DNA from: Actinomycetota bacterium
Lineage (GTDB): Bacteria > Actinomycetota > Acidimicrobiia > IMCC26256 > PALSA-555
DNA length: 64,000 bases
Direction: 5' to 3'
NCBI GenBank assembly: GCA_016870355.1
Contig: VGBR01000003.1
Location: 130,653 to 194,652, forward strand
In this document: in pieces, positions 8,000-16,200 of the stretch
Position numbering within the stretch: position 1 is the first letter of the stretch
How the letters are laid out: each line of letters begins with the position of its first letter
The notes under the pieces: generated by a model
The model's database searches: none
Seen by the model: the letters and a program-made list of their open reading frames with translations, nothing else
What the model was told of the DNA's origin: nothing
Program-made: the position numbers and the translations under genes

Positions 8000-9456
8000 C
8001 GGTCGCGCTCGTTGGTGCCGGACCCGGCGATCCCGGCCTCATCACGCACCGTGGTTGGGAGCTGCTGCTCAACGCCGACGTCGTGGTCTACGACCGCTTG
8101 GCGTCGCGTGCGCTGCTCGATCTCGTGCCCGAGACGGCGAAGCGCATCGACGTCGGCAAGACGCCAGGTTCGGAAGAGATGTCGCAGGACGACATCAACG
8201 CACTGCTCGTGGAGCACGGCCGGTCAGGTGCAAACGTCGTCCGGCTCAAGGGCGGCGATCCGTTCGTGTTCGGTCGCGGTGGTGAGGAGGCCGAAGCGCT
8301 CGCGGCCGCGGGCATCAAGTTCGAGGTCGTGCCCGGCATCAGCAGCGCGATCGCCGCGCCCGCGTACGCGGGGATCCCGGTGACGCACCGCGGCGTGTCG
8401 ACGCACTTCACGGTCGTCACCGGGCACGAAGATCCCACCAAGGGACGCACCGACGTCGACTGGGCCGCGCTCGCGGCGAGCGGCGGCACGCTGCTCATCC
8501 TCATGGGCGCCGGTCGAATCGGCGACATCGCGCAGGCGCTGATCGAAGGCGGTCGCGCCCCCGATACGCCTGTCGCGGCAGTGCGCAACGGCACCCGCAC
8601 CGACCAGGAGACGGTGCGCGCGACGCTCGCAACGATCGGTGATGCCGAGGTGCGGCCCCCATCGGTGATCGTCGTGGGCGACGTCGCCGGCCTCGACCTC
8701 ACGTGGTTCGAGTCTCGGCCACTCTTCGGACGCACCGTCGTCGTCACGCGCGCGCGTGAGCAGGCCAGCGAGCTGCACGAGCAGCTGGTCGACCTTGGTG
8801 CCGAGGTGCTCGAGATCCCCGCGATCGCGATCGAGCCCATGAAAATGGTCGTTCCCGTGCTCGACGAGTACGGATGGATCGTGTTCACCTCCGCGAACGC
8901 AGTGCGCGCCTTCTTCGAGGGACTCGTGAACCCGCTGCGTGATGCCCGCGCGCTTGCTCACTCGCGCGTCGCGGTGATCGGATTGGCCACCGAGATGGAG
9001 CTGCTCGCGCGAGGCATCCGCGCCGATCTCATGCCCGAACGCTTTGTCGCTGAGTCGATGTTGGAGGCGTTCCCAGACCCGTCGTTCGAAGGTGAGCGGG
9101 TGCTGTTGCCGCGGGCGCAAGACGCACGCGACGTGCTGCCCGAAGGGCTGAAGGCTCGCGGCTACCTCGTCGACGTGCTGTCGGTGTACCGCACCGTGCC
9201 GACGAAGCCCGATCCAGCGATGCTCGAGCGGGTGCGGTCGGGCGCCGTCGACGCCATCACCTTCACGTCATCGTCGACGGTGAAGAGCTTCTGCGAGGCC
9301 ATCGGGGAGCTACCCGTCCCCCTGACGGCGATCTTCTCGATCGGGCCGATCACCTCGGAGACGGCCCGGAAGTTGGGGCTCACCGTGACGAGAGAGGCGT
9401 CCGAATCGACGATCGATGGACTGGTGAGCGTGGTTGTCGAGGAGTTGAGCAGCTAG
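7996..9456 (+). CDS. CobA-HemD fusion: uroporphyrinogen-III C-methyltransferase / uroporphyrinogen-III synthase
   Basis: Residues 1 to about 245 are a SAM uroporphyrinogen-III methyltransferase (VALVGAGPGDPGLITHRG, VVVYDRL, RLKGGDPFVFGRGGEE, PGISSAIAAPAYAGIPVTHR). Residues 250-486 are a HemD-type synthase (TVVVTRAREQASELHEQL, IVFTSANAVRAFF, LPRAQDARDVLPEGL, ITFTSSSTVKSFCEAIG). One polypeptide thus makes uroporphyrinogen III from hydroxymethylbilane and can also methylate it to precorrin-2 for the dehydrogenase encoded upstream. The fusion is common in actinobacteria. It overlaps hemC by 4 nt. Confidence 0.93.
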   Translation: MTVALVGAGPGDPGLITHRGWELLLNADVVVYDRLASRALLDLVPETAKRIDVGKTPGSEEMSQDDINALLVEHGRSGANVVRLKGGDPFVFGRGGEEAEALAAAGIKFEVVPGISSAIAAPAYAGIPVTHRGVSTHFTVVTGHEDPTKGRTDVDWAALAASGGTLLILMGAGRIGDIAQALIEGGRAPDTPVAAVRNGTRTDQETVRATLATIGDAEVRPPSVIVVGDVAGLDLTWFESRPLFGRTVVVTRAREQASELHEQLVDLGAEVLEIPAIAIEPMKMVVPVLDEYGWIVFTSANAVRAFFEGLVNPLRDARALAHSRVAVIGLATEMELLARGIRADLMPERFVAESMLEAFPDPSFEGERVLLPRAQDARDVLPEGLKARGYLVDVLSVYRTVPTKPDPAMLERVRSGAVDAITFTSSSTVKSFCEAIGELPVPLTAIFSIGPITSETARKLGLTVTREASESTIDGLVSVVVEELSS

Positions 9457-9476
9457 AGGCGCCCTACCATTGGGAG

Positions 9477-10457
9477 GTGCCCTTCCCCGAGCAGCGCTCT
9501 CGTCGTCTTCGCCGCACGCCGGCGTTGCGCCGGTTGGTCGCGCAAACACGGCTGTCCGTCGACGATCTCGTGGCGCCGCTGTTCGTGAAGGAGGGCATCG
9601 ACACGCCCGAACCGGTGGTGTCGATGCCGGGCGTCGTGCAGCACACCCAGGAGAGCCTCCGCAAGGAGGCGCGGGCGCTGGCCGATCTCGGGGTGCCAGC
9701 GCTCATCCTCTTCGGTGTGCCGGCCCGCAAGGACGCGCTCGGCTCCGGGGCCAGCGATCCGTCAGGAGTGGTGCAGACCGCGTTGCGGTCGCTGCGCGAC
9801 GAGGTGGGCGAGTCGATGGTGCTCATCGCCGACGACTGCCTCGACGAGTTCACCGATCACGGCCACTGCGGCGTGCTCGATCGCCATCAGCAGGTCGACA
9901 ACGACGCCACCCTCGAGCGTTACGCCGACATCGCGATCACCCAGGCTGATGCTGGGGCCGACGTGATCGCGCCGTCAGGGATGATGGACGGCCAGGTCGG
10001 GGCCATCCGGCGTGCCCTTGCTGACGCCAACCACCACGAGGTGGCGGTGCTCGCGTACTCGGCGAAGTACGCGTCGGCGCTCTACGGGCCGTTCCGAGAC
10101 GCGGCCGAGTGCGCGCCGCAGTTCGGCGACCGCCGGTCGTACCAGATGGATCCCCCGAACGCGCGAGAGGCGCTCGACGAGACCGCGCTCGACATCTCCG
10201 AAGGCGCCGACATGGTGATGGTGAAGCCGGCGCTCGCATACCTCGACGTGATCGCCAGCGTGCGCGCCGGGTTCGACGTACCCGTCGGCGCGTACCACGT
10301 GAGCGGCGAGTACTCGATGTTGAAGGCGGCGGCCGCGAACGGTTGGATCGACGGTGACGCGGTCGCACTCGAGCACCTCACTGCGATCAAGCGCGCCGGC
10401 GCCGACTTCATCCTCACGTATCTCGCCCGCGAGGTCGCCGAGCGCCTCCAGACGTGA
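9477..10457 (+). CDS. hemB: delta-aminolevulinic acid dehydratase (porphobilinogen synthase)
   Basis: This enzyme joins two 5-aminolevulinates to porphobilinogen. The Schiff-base lysines lie in AYSAKYASALYGPFRDA and MVMVKPALAYLDV. The metal loop reads DDCLDEFTDHGHCG: two of the three zinc cysteines of animal enzymes are kept and the middle one is Asp, an intermediate form familiar in actinobacteria. It is 326 residues, normal length. The GTG at 9477 follows TTGGGAGG, a strong ribosome-binding site. It lies 20 nt after cobA-hemD and is separated from hemL by a palindromic repeat that forms a coupled mini-ORF. Confidence 0.95.
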   Translation: MPFPEQRSRRLRRTPALRRLVAQTRLSVDDLVAPLFVKEGIDTPEPVVSMPGVVQHTQESLRKEARALADLGVPALILFGVPARKDALGSGASDPSGVVQTALRSLRDEVGESMVLIADDCLDEFTDHGHCGVLDRHQQVDNDATLERYADIAITQADAGADVIAPSGMMDGQVGAIRRALADANHHEVAVLAYSAKYASALYGPFRDAAECAPQFGDRRSYQMDPPNAREALDETALDISEGADMVMVKPALAYLDVIASVRAGFDVPVGAYHVSGEYSMLKAAAANGWIDGDAVALEHLTAIKRAGADFILTYLAREVAERLQT

Positions 10458-10510
10458 GTGGAGTAGCGAACGACCCGAAGGGCGGGAGCGGGTACCCCGC
10501 TCCCGAGTGA
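10454..10510 (+). other. junction mini-ORF hemB/hemL (18 codons)
   Basis: A GTG at 10454 overlaps the hemB stop (GTGA). The frame reads MSGVANDPKGGSGYPAPE and stops at 10508-10510, overlapping a GTG at 10507 that is in frame with hemL (again GTGA). Most of it is the palindromic element. It is a possible translational bridge; no evidence that the peptide itself matters. Confidence 0.35.
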
Positions 10511-10518
10511 GCGCGACC
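10463..10518 (+). repeat. GGTACC palindromic element, copy 1 (hemB/hemL junction)
   Basis: Left flank GCGAACGACCCGAAGGGC, then palindrome 10484-10504 with perfect 8-bp arms GGGAGCGG / CCGCTCCC around GTACC, then right flank GAGTGAGCGCGACC. It has no T-run, so it does not look like an intrinsic terminator, and it sits inside an operon. Confidence 0.8.
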
Positions 10519-11781
10519 ATGAACTGGTTCGAACGCGCCAAAGCGCGCATTCCAGGCGGTGTGAGCTCACCGGTACGTTCGTTCGCCGCAGTTGGCGGTG
10601 AGCCGTTCTTCGTGGCGTCGGCGTCCGGCGCGCGCATCACCGACACCGACGGACGCGAGTACCTCGATTACGTGCAGTCCTGGGGCGCGTCGATCTTGGG
10701 CCATGCGCATCCCAAGGTCGTCGAGGCCGTGCAGAAAGCCGCGGCGCGCGGCACGTCCTACGGCGCGCCCACCTCGGGCGAAGTCGAGCTCGCTGAAGCG
10801 ATCGCGGATCGGGTGCCATCGGTCGAAAAGGTCCGCCTCGTCTCGTCCGGCACCGAGGCCGGCATGACCGCCGTGCGCCTCGCGCGAGGCGTCACCGGCC
10901 GCTCGAAGATCGTGAAGTTCGCCGGCTGCTATCACGGCCACACCGACTCGCTGCTCGTCGCGGCGGGCAGCGGTGTGGCCACGCTCGGCCTCCCCGGATC
11001 CGCCGGCGTCACCGAGGGCACCGCGGCCGACACGATCGTCGTGCCCTACAACGACCCGGCCGCCATCGATGAAGTGCTGCACGAGCACGGTCGCGAGATC
11101 GCCGCGGTGCTGGTCGAGCCGATCGCCGCCAACATGGGGCTCGTCCCTCCGGCCGCGGGCTTCCTCGAGCACCTTCGCGCATCGTGCACCGCGGCCGGGA
11201 CGCTGCTGGTGTTCGACGAGGTGATCACCGGCTTCCGAGTTTCTGCCGACGGCATGCAAGGACGCGCGGGCATCGCGCCCGACCTCTCGATCTTCGGCAA
11301 GGTGATCGGCGGCGGGTTGCCGCTGGCCGCGGTGGGTGGTCCCGCGGCGACGATGGACCATCTCGCGCCGCTCGGTGACGTGTACCAAGCGGGAACGCTC
11401 TCGGGCAACCCGCTGGCGACCGCGGCTGGGCTCGCGGTGCTCGCCGAGCTCGATGATCGGGTGTATGACGAGATCGAGCAGCGCGCGACGCGTCTGGCCG
11501 ATGGTCTTCGCGAGGCACTGTCAACGACGGGGCTCGAGATCCAGGTTCCCCGCGCGTTCACGCTCGTTGGGCTGTTCTTCTCAGCGACAGAGGTGCGTGA
11601 CTACGACGAGGCTCAGAAAGCCGACACCGAGCGCCACGCGAAGTTCTTCCACGCCATGCTCGATCGAGGTGTGTTCCTCGCACCCTCAGCGTTCGAGGCG
11701 ATCTTCCCGAGCCGGGCGCACACCAGCGCCGACATCGACCAGACCATCGAGCTCGCGGCGGAAGCGGCCCGAACGATCTAG
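10519..11781 (+). CDS. hemL: glutamate-1-semialdehyde 2,1-aminomutase
   Basis: This PLP enzyme isomerises glutamate-1-semialdehyde to 5-aminolevulinate. It begins FERAKARIPGGVSSPVRSF. The PLP-binding SSGTEAGMTAVRLARG and CYHGHTDSLL precede FDEVITGFR, and the Schiff-base lysine is K261 in LSIFGKVIGGG. At 420 residues it is full length. ATG 10519 fits the family; GTG 10507 (adding MSAT) is also possible because it overlaps the stop of the junction mini-ORF. With HemA it completes the C5 route to aminolevulinate. It is the last gene of the rex-hem operon and converges on the bc-complex locus. Confidence 0.95.
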   Translation: MNWFERAKARIPGGVSSPVRSFAAVGGEPFFVASASGARITDTDGREYLDYVQSWGASILGHAHPKVVEAVQKAAARGTSYGAPTSGEVELAEAIADRVPSVEKVRLVSSGTEAGMTAVRLARGVTGRSKIVKFAGCYHGHTDSLLVAAGSGVATLGLPGSAGVTEGTAADTIVVPYNDPAAIDEVLHEHGREIAAVLVEPIAANMGLVPPAAGFLEHLRASCTAAGTLLVFDEVITGFRVSADGMQGRAGIAPDLSIFGKVIGGGLPLAAVGGPAATMDHLAPLGDVYQAGTLSGNPLATAAGLAVLAELDDRVYDEIEQRATRLADGLREALSTTGLEIQVPRAFTLVGLFFSATEVRDYDEAQKADTERHAKFFHAMLDRGVFLAPSAFEAIFPSRAHTSADIDQTIELAAEAARTI

Positions 11782-11794
11782 CGAACGCTTTGGG

Positions 11795-12007
11795 CTAGTC
11801 GCCGTCGGTGGCGCGGCGGCGGATGCGGTCCATGAAGAACATCGCTGCACCCATCGCGAAGACCATGATCGTGAAGACGATGAAGGCGAGGCCGCCGGAT
11901 CCGTCCACGTGACCGCGGCCGGCGTCGATCAGCTGCTGCGCCGCCGCCGGCACTGCCAGCGCCAGCAGTGCGCCGAACGTGGTGATGACGAGGGAGAGCT
12001 TCTTCAT
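11795..12007 (-). CDS. small exported membrane protein (70 aa) at the end of the bc-complex locus
   Basis: A 70-residue protein with a signal-like N-terminus (KKLSLVITTFGALLALAVPAAAQQ), a short glycine-rich loop, and one transmembrane helix LAFIVFTIMVFAMGAAMFFM followed by a basic tail DRIRRRATDGD. It is the last gene on the minus strand of the cytochrome bc locus, 14 nt after the preceding gene. A small subunit or assembly factor of that complex is plausible but unproven; no family is recognised. Confidence 0.6.
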   Translation of the reverse strand: MKKLSLVITTFGALLALAVPAAAQQLIDAGRGHVDGSGGLAFIVFTIMVFAMGAAMFFMDRIRRRATDGD

Positions 12008-12021
12008 CGGTCGGCCTTTCG

Positions 12022-12852
12022 CTACGCGCCGGTGCCGGCAGGAACGAGCTCGGTCGACGCGGCGCGCTTCTCAGCTTCCTGTTCGTCGCGCTCCCTCCAG
12101 TGGAGGAAGAGCAACCCGAGGATGAACAGCAACGTCGACGAGACGAACGCCACGATGGGTGGGATGCGGACGGAACCGAGGTCGCGCTCGAGCACGATGA
12201 AGCCGTTGTTCTCGGACTCCTCGTCACATGGCGGGTTCTTCGGCGGTGCGACACCGAACGGGAACTCGTCGGGGTCGAGTGGCGCAAGCTCACAGAACTC
12301 GGCCACGGCGTACAGCGGGGTGTGCCTCAGCTCGAAGTCGAGCGGGTTGGGGTTGCTCCCACCGATCTCGTAGGTGTGTTCGACCTTGTAATCGGGCTGT
12401 TCGCTGAAGAGCGCGAACTCGTTGGCGTCCTCCTCGAGCGGTTCGCCCGCGGGGATCTCCACATGGGTCACGAGCGCGACATCCGTCGTCGCCTTCACGT
12501 CGGCGGCCTTGGCGTCACCAACCTCTTTGCCTTCGGTCTCGATGTTGCGCACCGCTTCGGTCTTCGCGTCTCCTGGGGACTCGACGACCTCCAAGACCTT
12601 CCACTCCGGTACGCGGCCGCGCAACGTGTTGAGCGGTGACGCGGTGGTCATCCACAGCGAGGTCAGGATCACCATGAAGCCCGTCAGCGCGGTGAACGTG
12701 ACCAGGAAGCCGAGTCGCGCGCCGAGGTTCGTCGCCAGCAGCACGTAGATCGAGCCGCAGAAGAGCGCCACCGCGAACAGCACCACCAGGATCCCGAGGA
12801 TCGTCGGGTACCACAGCGTCTTGTGCAGCACTTCAGACGCGAGCGGAATCAC
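12022..12852 (-). CDS. membrane protein of unknown function in the cytochrome bc locus
   Basis: A 276-residue protein with two N-terminal transmembrane helices (TILGILVVLFAVALFCGSIYVLL and LGFLVTFTALTGFMVILTSLWM), a roughly 150-residue acidic extracytoplasmic domain with two cysteines (AEFCELAP and NPPCDEE), and one C-terminal helix (IVAFVSSTLLFILGLLFL). GTG 12852 overlaps the stop of the dihaem cytochrome gene by 4 nt (GTGA), so it is translationally coupled to the complex. No known family is recognised; it is probably an accessory subunit. Confidence 0.7.
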   Translation of the reverse strand: MIPLASEVLHKTLWYPTILGILVVLFAVALFCGSIYVLLATNLGARLGFLVTFTALTGFMVILTSLWMTTASPLNTLRGRVPEWKVLEVVESPGDAKTEAVRNIETEGKEVGDAKAADVKATTDVALVTHVEIPAGEPLEEDANEFALFSEQPDYKVEHTYEIGGSNPNPLDFELRHTPLYAVAEFCELAPLDPDEFPFGVAPPKNPPCDEESENNGFIVLERDLGSVRIPPIVAFVSSTLLFILGLLFLHWRERDEQEAEKRAASTELVPAGTGA

Positions 12853-14156
12853 GCGTTCGTCTCCTCGTCAGCGTCGCTCTCGGAGCTCCCGCCGCCTGCC
12901 GATTCGCTGGACACGTCGCCAAACAGCTCACGCTCGTAGTCGACGATCGCCCGGATCTGGGCCTTGGTGAGCACGCTCCCGAAGTGCGGCATGCGGCCAG
13001 ACGAGATTCCGCGTGCGCCGTACGCCCTGTTGGCCGGCACGCCGTCGGTGACCCACGCGACCTGGTTGAGCAGACCACTCTTGCCGGGGAACTGGAGCAG
13101 CACCGCGCCGCCGGTGAGGTTGGGGCCGTAGGCCCCGCTGCCCTGCGGCGGGAGCACAGGAAGGTCGACGCGCTCAGGCTCGTTCTCGAAGTACGACCAG
13201 CCCTTCGTGTGGCAGCGCGCGCAGTTGAGCCGGAAGAGGATCGCGCCGTCGGAGAGGGTCGCCACGTCGTCGCGGTACGCCGTCGCGAGCGCGAGCTGCT
13301 CTTGGGCGAGCTCGAGCTCGTCCGTGAGCACCTCGAGGTCGTCTTCGCTCGTCGCCGGGTCGGCTTGCGCGGCCGTGAGCGCCGCGGTGGATTCGTCGAC
13401 GGCTGCTTGAAGGTCCGTCACCTTGGCCTCGGCCTCATCGCGGTACGTGTCGATCGCTTCGGTCGACTGCTGCGTCGCTTCCTCGGACGTCATGGCGAGG
13501 CTGGTGATGTAGTTCACGAGGTCGTTGATGCTCTGGGCGTTCTTCGCGCCCTCGCCGCTCTTCACGCCCCAGGCCGGCATCGGCGTGCCCGGGCGGCCGT
13601 AGGTGATGATGTCGATCAGCTGCGCACGCGAGTAGATCAACGATGCGCGGGTGAGGTCGGGCGCCGACCATGTCACTTGGATCGGGAGGCACTGCGGGAC
13701 GTCGACGTTGCCCTGGTTCTCTTCCTCCTGGCACTCGTCGAGGTCGGACTCGATGATCTCTTGCTCCGTGCCGCCCGTCGCCTCCTCACCATGACAGTCG
13801 GCGCACAACAGCGAGAACTCCGACTGGTACTCGTCCATCTGGTCGTTCGCGAAGAGCGTGGCGCCGCGCTCGATGGAGCGCTCGAGGAACTGGTCGGTGC
13901 CGGCCTCAGTGCGCCACGGCTCCCAGATGAAGTAGGCGAGCAGGGCGATCAGCATGATCGCGGCGGAGATCAAGGACGTGGCCAGCACGCGCTCGAGGCG
14001 ACGGCCCTCGAGCTGCTCGTCGGGGAGGAACGGCGTGAGGTTCGCCGGCTCCGATTCCGGGTTGCGCTTCTTGCTGCCGACGTACCAGAAGACGACAGCG
14101 AGCGTCACCGCGACCGCGATGACGTTGAGGATGATCAGCGTCAGCTTGAAGCTCAT
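12849..14156 (-). CDS. membrane-anchored dihaem cytochrome c of the bc complex
   Basis: A 435-residue protein with two N-terminal membrane helices and two c-type haem sites, CADCH in the first domain and CARCH in the second; each is followed by a distal methionine-rich loop (GRPGTPMPAW; GISSGRMPHFG). A coiled-coil-like stretch rich in Glu, Ala and Asp links the haem domains (about residues 225-300). It is expected to pass electrons from the Rieske/cytochrome b core to a terminal oxidase, like actinobacterial QcrC. The start is set at ATG 14156, because the frame upstream runs through a palindromic repeat and has no similarity. Confidence 0.85.
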   Translation of the reverse strand: MSFKLTLIILNVIAVAVTLAVVFWYVGSKKRNPESEPANLTPFLPDEQLEGRRLERVLATSLISAAIMLIALLAYFIWEPWRTEAGTDQFLERSIERGATLFANDQMDEYQSEFSLLCADCHGEEATGGTEQEIIESDLDECQEEENQGNVDVPQCLPIQVTWSAPDLTRASLIYSRAQLIDIITYGRPGTPMPAWGVKSGEGAKNAQSINDLVNYITSLAMTSEEATQQSTEAIDTYRDEAEAKVTDLQAAVDESTAALTAAQADPATSEDDLEVLTDELELAQEQLALATAYRDDVATLSDGAILFRLNCARCHTKGWSYFENEPERVDLPVLPPQGSGAYGPNLTGGAVLLQFPGKSGLLNQVAWVTDGVPANRAYGARGISSGRMPHFGSVLTKAQIRAIVDYERELFGDVSSESAGGGSSESDADEETNA

Positions 14157-14240
14157 CTCTATTGCCTCGCTCGCTGCGAGCGCGGCGGCGTGTGGCTCTG
14201 CCAGCCGTCGCCGCACGAGACGGAGCCTGCGGCGTCGACC

Positions 14241-14320
14241 CGAGATGCGGGATACCCGGCCCGCGGGCGCTCGCTCCGCGTGCTCCCCTCGCTCGGCTGC
14301 GCCTCGCTCGGTCCGCGTGT
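14241..14320 (-). repeat. palindromic element, copy 2 (between Rieske and cytochrome c genes)
   Basis: GCGGG (14247-14251) and CCCGC (14260-14264) enclose ATACCCGG. The GGATACCC core and the following CTCGCTCCGCG and CCTCGCTCGG runs match other copies in reverse orientation. It fills the gap between two bc-complex genes and is more diverged than most copies. Confidence 0.6.
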
Positions 14321-14343
14321 CTGGGTGATCCGGATCCGAGAGC

Positions 14344-15195
14344 TCATACGCACGGGGCGCCCTCTTGCCCCTGGCCGGTGGTGTCGACGCCGATCGGCGG
14401 ACCCTGGATCGGCTCGCTCGTGTCGACGACGAGGCTGTCGCCGTTGATGGTGATCACGAAGCGGTCCATGCCGCGGGGGGCCGGACCCCCCTTCTTCTCA
14501 CCGACCCGGTTGTACTTCGAGCCGTGGCACGGGCACTCGAACCACTGCGACGACTGACACCACGGCACGCGGCACCCCAGGTGCGGGCACTTCTGGTAGA
14601 GCGCGACGAACCCGGCTTCCATCCCGGTGAGGATGCGCGGGTCATAGATCGATTCGGCCTTCTTGACGGCGTTCGCTGGGTACTCCTGGATGTAGGTGCG
14701 CGCGCCGGCGTTGTAGAAGGGCTCCTTGTCGCCGAGCTTGTCCTCGATGTCACCGATCTTCCCCACGGTGACCACGCCGCCGAAGCCGCCGCCGCTCGCT
14801 GGCCACAGGAAGGCGAGGGATGCAACGCCGAACGCGCCTGCACTCGTGCCGAGCACGGTGAGGATGCCGCGGTTGAAGAACATGCGGCGGGTGAGTCCGA
14901 GCTCTTCCTCGTCGACGGGTTCGTAGCGGGCCACACCCGTCTCACCGGTGGGGACGAGCGATCCGCCCGCCGCGGCGCGACGAGCGTCGTCGGCGCGTGC
15001 CCGTGCGGCTTCGTCGGTCGGCTCGAGCTCAGCGCCCGGCGCGGGAGCGGGCTCGGCTTCGGGTGCGGGCTCCGACGCGTCGGCGCGGCGCGTCTCGCGG
15101 CTCAGGCGACCGGCCCCGACGCGGCTCCGAGCAGTCGCGAGGAGCGCGAGCACCGCGAAGCCGAGCACGGCAACGATGGCGATTGCGATCTCCAC
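14344..15195 (-). CDS. Rieske [2Fe-2S] subunit of the quinol:cytochrome c reductase
   Basis: A 283-residue Rieske protein. Cluster ligands are C203 and H205 in CPHLGC and C221 and H224 in CPCHG; C208 and C223 form the usual disulfide. An N-terminal membrane helix (IAIAIVAVLGFAVLALLATA) is followed by a low-complexity Glu/Ala/Pro segment. A second hydrophobic segment, FFNRGILTVLGTSAGAFGVASLAFLW, lies at about 106-131 before the soluble head, as in actinobacterial QcrA proteins that span the membrane more than once. It accepts one electron from menaquinol at the Qo site. It is followed, after a repeat, by the dihaem cytochrome. Confidence 0.9.
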   Translation of the reverse strand: MEIAIAIVAVLGFAVLALLATARSRVGAGRLSRETRRADASEPAPEAEPAPAPGAELEPTDEAARARADDARRAAAGGSLVPTGETGVARYEPVDEEELGLTRRMFFNRGILTVLGTSAGAFGVASLAFLWPASGGGFGGVVTVGKIGDIEDKLGDKEPFYNAGARTYIQEYPANAVKKAESIYDPRILTGMEAGFVALYQKCPHLGCRVPWCQSSQWFECPCHGSKYNRVGEKKGGPAPRGMDRFVITINGDSLVVDTSEPIQGPPIGVDTTGQGQEGAPCV

Positions 15196-15208
15196 GCTTC
15201 CGCTCTCC

Positions 15209-16084
15209 CTACAGCTCGAAGAAGATGCCGTCGTTCCATGGGAACACGAAGTTGAACCCCGCGCCCCGGAAGAACGAGCCGATGATCACGAGCACCGCCC
15301 ACAGCATGATGAACATGGTGAAGACCGCGATCGCGAACTTGCGGTCCTTCGGCTTGTGCGACGGGTTCTTGTCGATGAACGGCGCGAGCGCGAGCAATCC
15401 GAGGCCAACGCCCGGGATCGTCACGCCGGCCACCATCGGGTGGAACATCGTGAGCAGCTCCTGGAGACCCAGGAAGTACCACGGCGCCTTCGACGGGTTC
15501 GGCGTCTTGTTGAAGTCGGAGAGGCTCAGGAGCGGTGCCCGCACCAACGCGGAGAAGATCGTGACCGCCGCGAGCAGGATCAGGATCGACGCGAACTCGA
15601 TGACGAGCAGGTGCGGCCAGACATGGACCTTGTCTTGCGCTTCGGCGCGCGTCTGCTGGATCGAGCCGGACTTGACCACCGTGAGCAGCCGCTGCGTGTG
15701 ACCGGCTGGGCCGGTTGCGGTGGGCGCAGGCGGTGCTGCCACCGCGGTCGCCGTGCCGCTACCACCGCCCGCGGCCGCTGCCGGCGCGGCTTCACCAGCC
15801 AGCGCGGCGCGGCGCCGCTTCGAGCGCTCGAGCAGGTGCGCGGGGATCCCGCCGGTGTCGCCGCCTCCGCCCTCGTCACCGCCACCCGCTCCATCAGCAC
15901 CATCGGTGGGCGGACCGGCGTCACCACCCCCACCCGTTGGCGGCGGAGGGGGAGCGCCAGCGTCCCCTCCACCCGCGTCAGCGGCCGCGGGCGCCTCACC
16001 CTCTTCCTCTCCCGGAACCGGGAGACCGAGGGCCTTGCGCCGCTCGCGGGAGCGCTGCAGCAGATGTTCGGGTACTTCCGCCAT
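15209..16084 (-). CDS. cytochrome b C-terminal subunit (b6f subunit IV-like)
   Basis: A 291-residue protein whose C-terminal 150 residues match subunit IV: HVWPHLLVIEFASILIL, then PNPSKAPWYFLGLQELLTMFHP (the family PDWYFL/PEW-type Qo loop region), then helices VTIPGVGLGLLALAP and FAIAVFTMFIMLWAVLVI. The N-terminal 135 residues are unusual. A motif PEHLLQRSRERRKAL (5-19) recurs as PAHLLERSKRRRAAL (81-95), separated by a Gly/Pro/Asp-rich linker. The split of cytochrome b into two genes resembles b6f and Bacillus complexes rather than the fused QcrB of most actinobacteria. Confidence 0.85.
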   Translation of the reverse strand: MAEVPEHLLQRSRERRKALGLPVPGEEEGEAPAAADAGGGDAGAPPPPPTGGGGDAGPPTDGADGAGGGDEGGGGDTGGIPAHLLERSKRRRAALAGEAAPAAAAGGGSGTATAVAAPPAPTATGPAGHTQRLLTVVKSGSIQQTRAEAQDKVHVWPHLLVIEFASILILLAAVTIFSALVRAPLLSLSDFNKTPNPSKAPWYFLGLQELLTMFHPMVAGVTIPGVGLGLLALAPFIDKNPSHKPKDRKFAIAVFTMFIMLWAVLVIIGSFFRGAGFNFVFPWNDGIFFEL

Positions 16085-16100
16085 CTACTCTCCGGTCGCG

Positions 16101-16190
16101 CTCTCTCGACGGCCGGGATACCCGACCGTCGCCCTGCGGGACGTTCGCCGCTCCAGCGGGCTCCCCTCGCTTCGCTCGGTCCGCGTGCTC
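16101..16190 (-). repeat. palindromic element, copy 3 (between the two cytochrome b genes)
   Basis: Palindrome 16107-16131 with 11-bp arms (one mismatch) around ATA, then GCCCTGCGGGACGTTCGCC, the reverse complement of the left flank of copies 5-8. A CTCGCTTCGCTCGG run follows to 16180. Reverse orientation. Confidence 0.8.
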
Positions 16191-16200
16191 TGGCCGGTCA

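Noticed and set aside
10463-10518. Palindromic elements interpreted as ordinary intrinsic terminators
   Set aside because: No T-run follows any copy, and most lie inside coding regions or between coupled genes of one operon where termination would be harmful.
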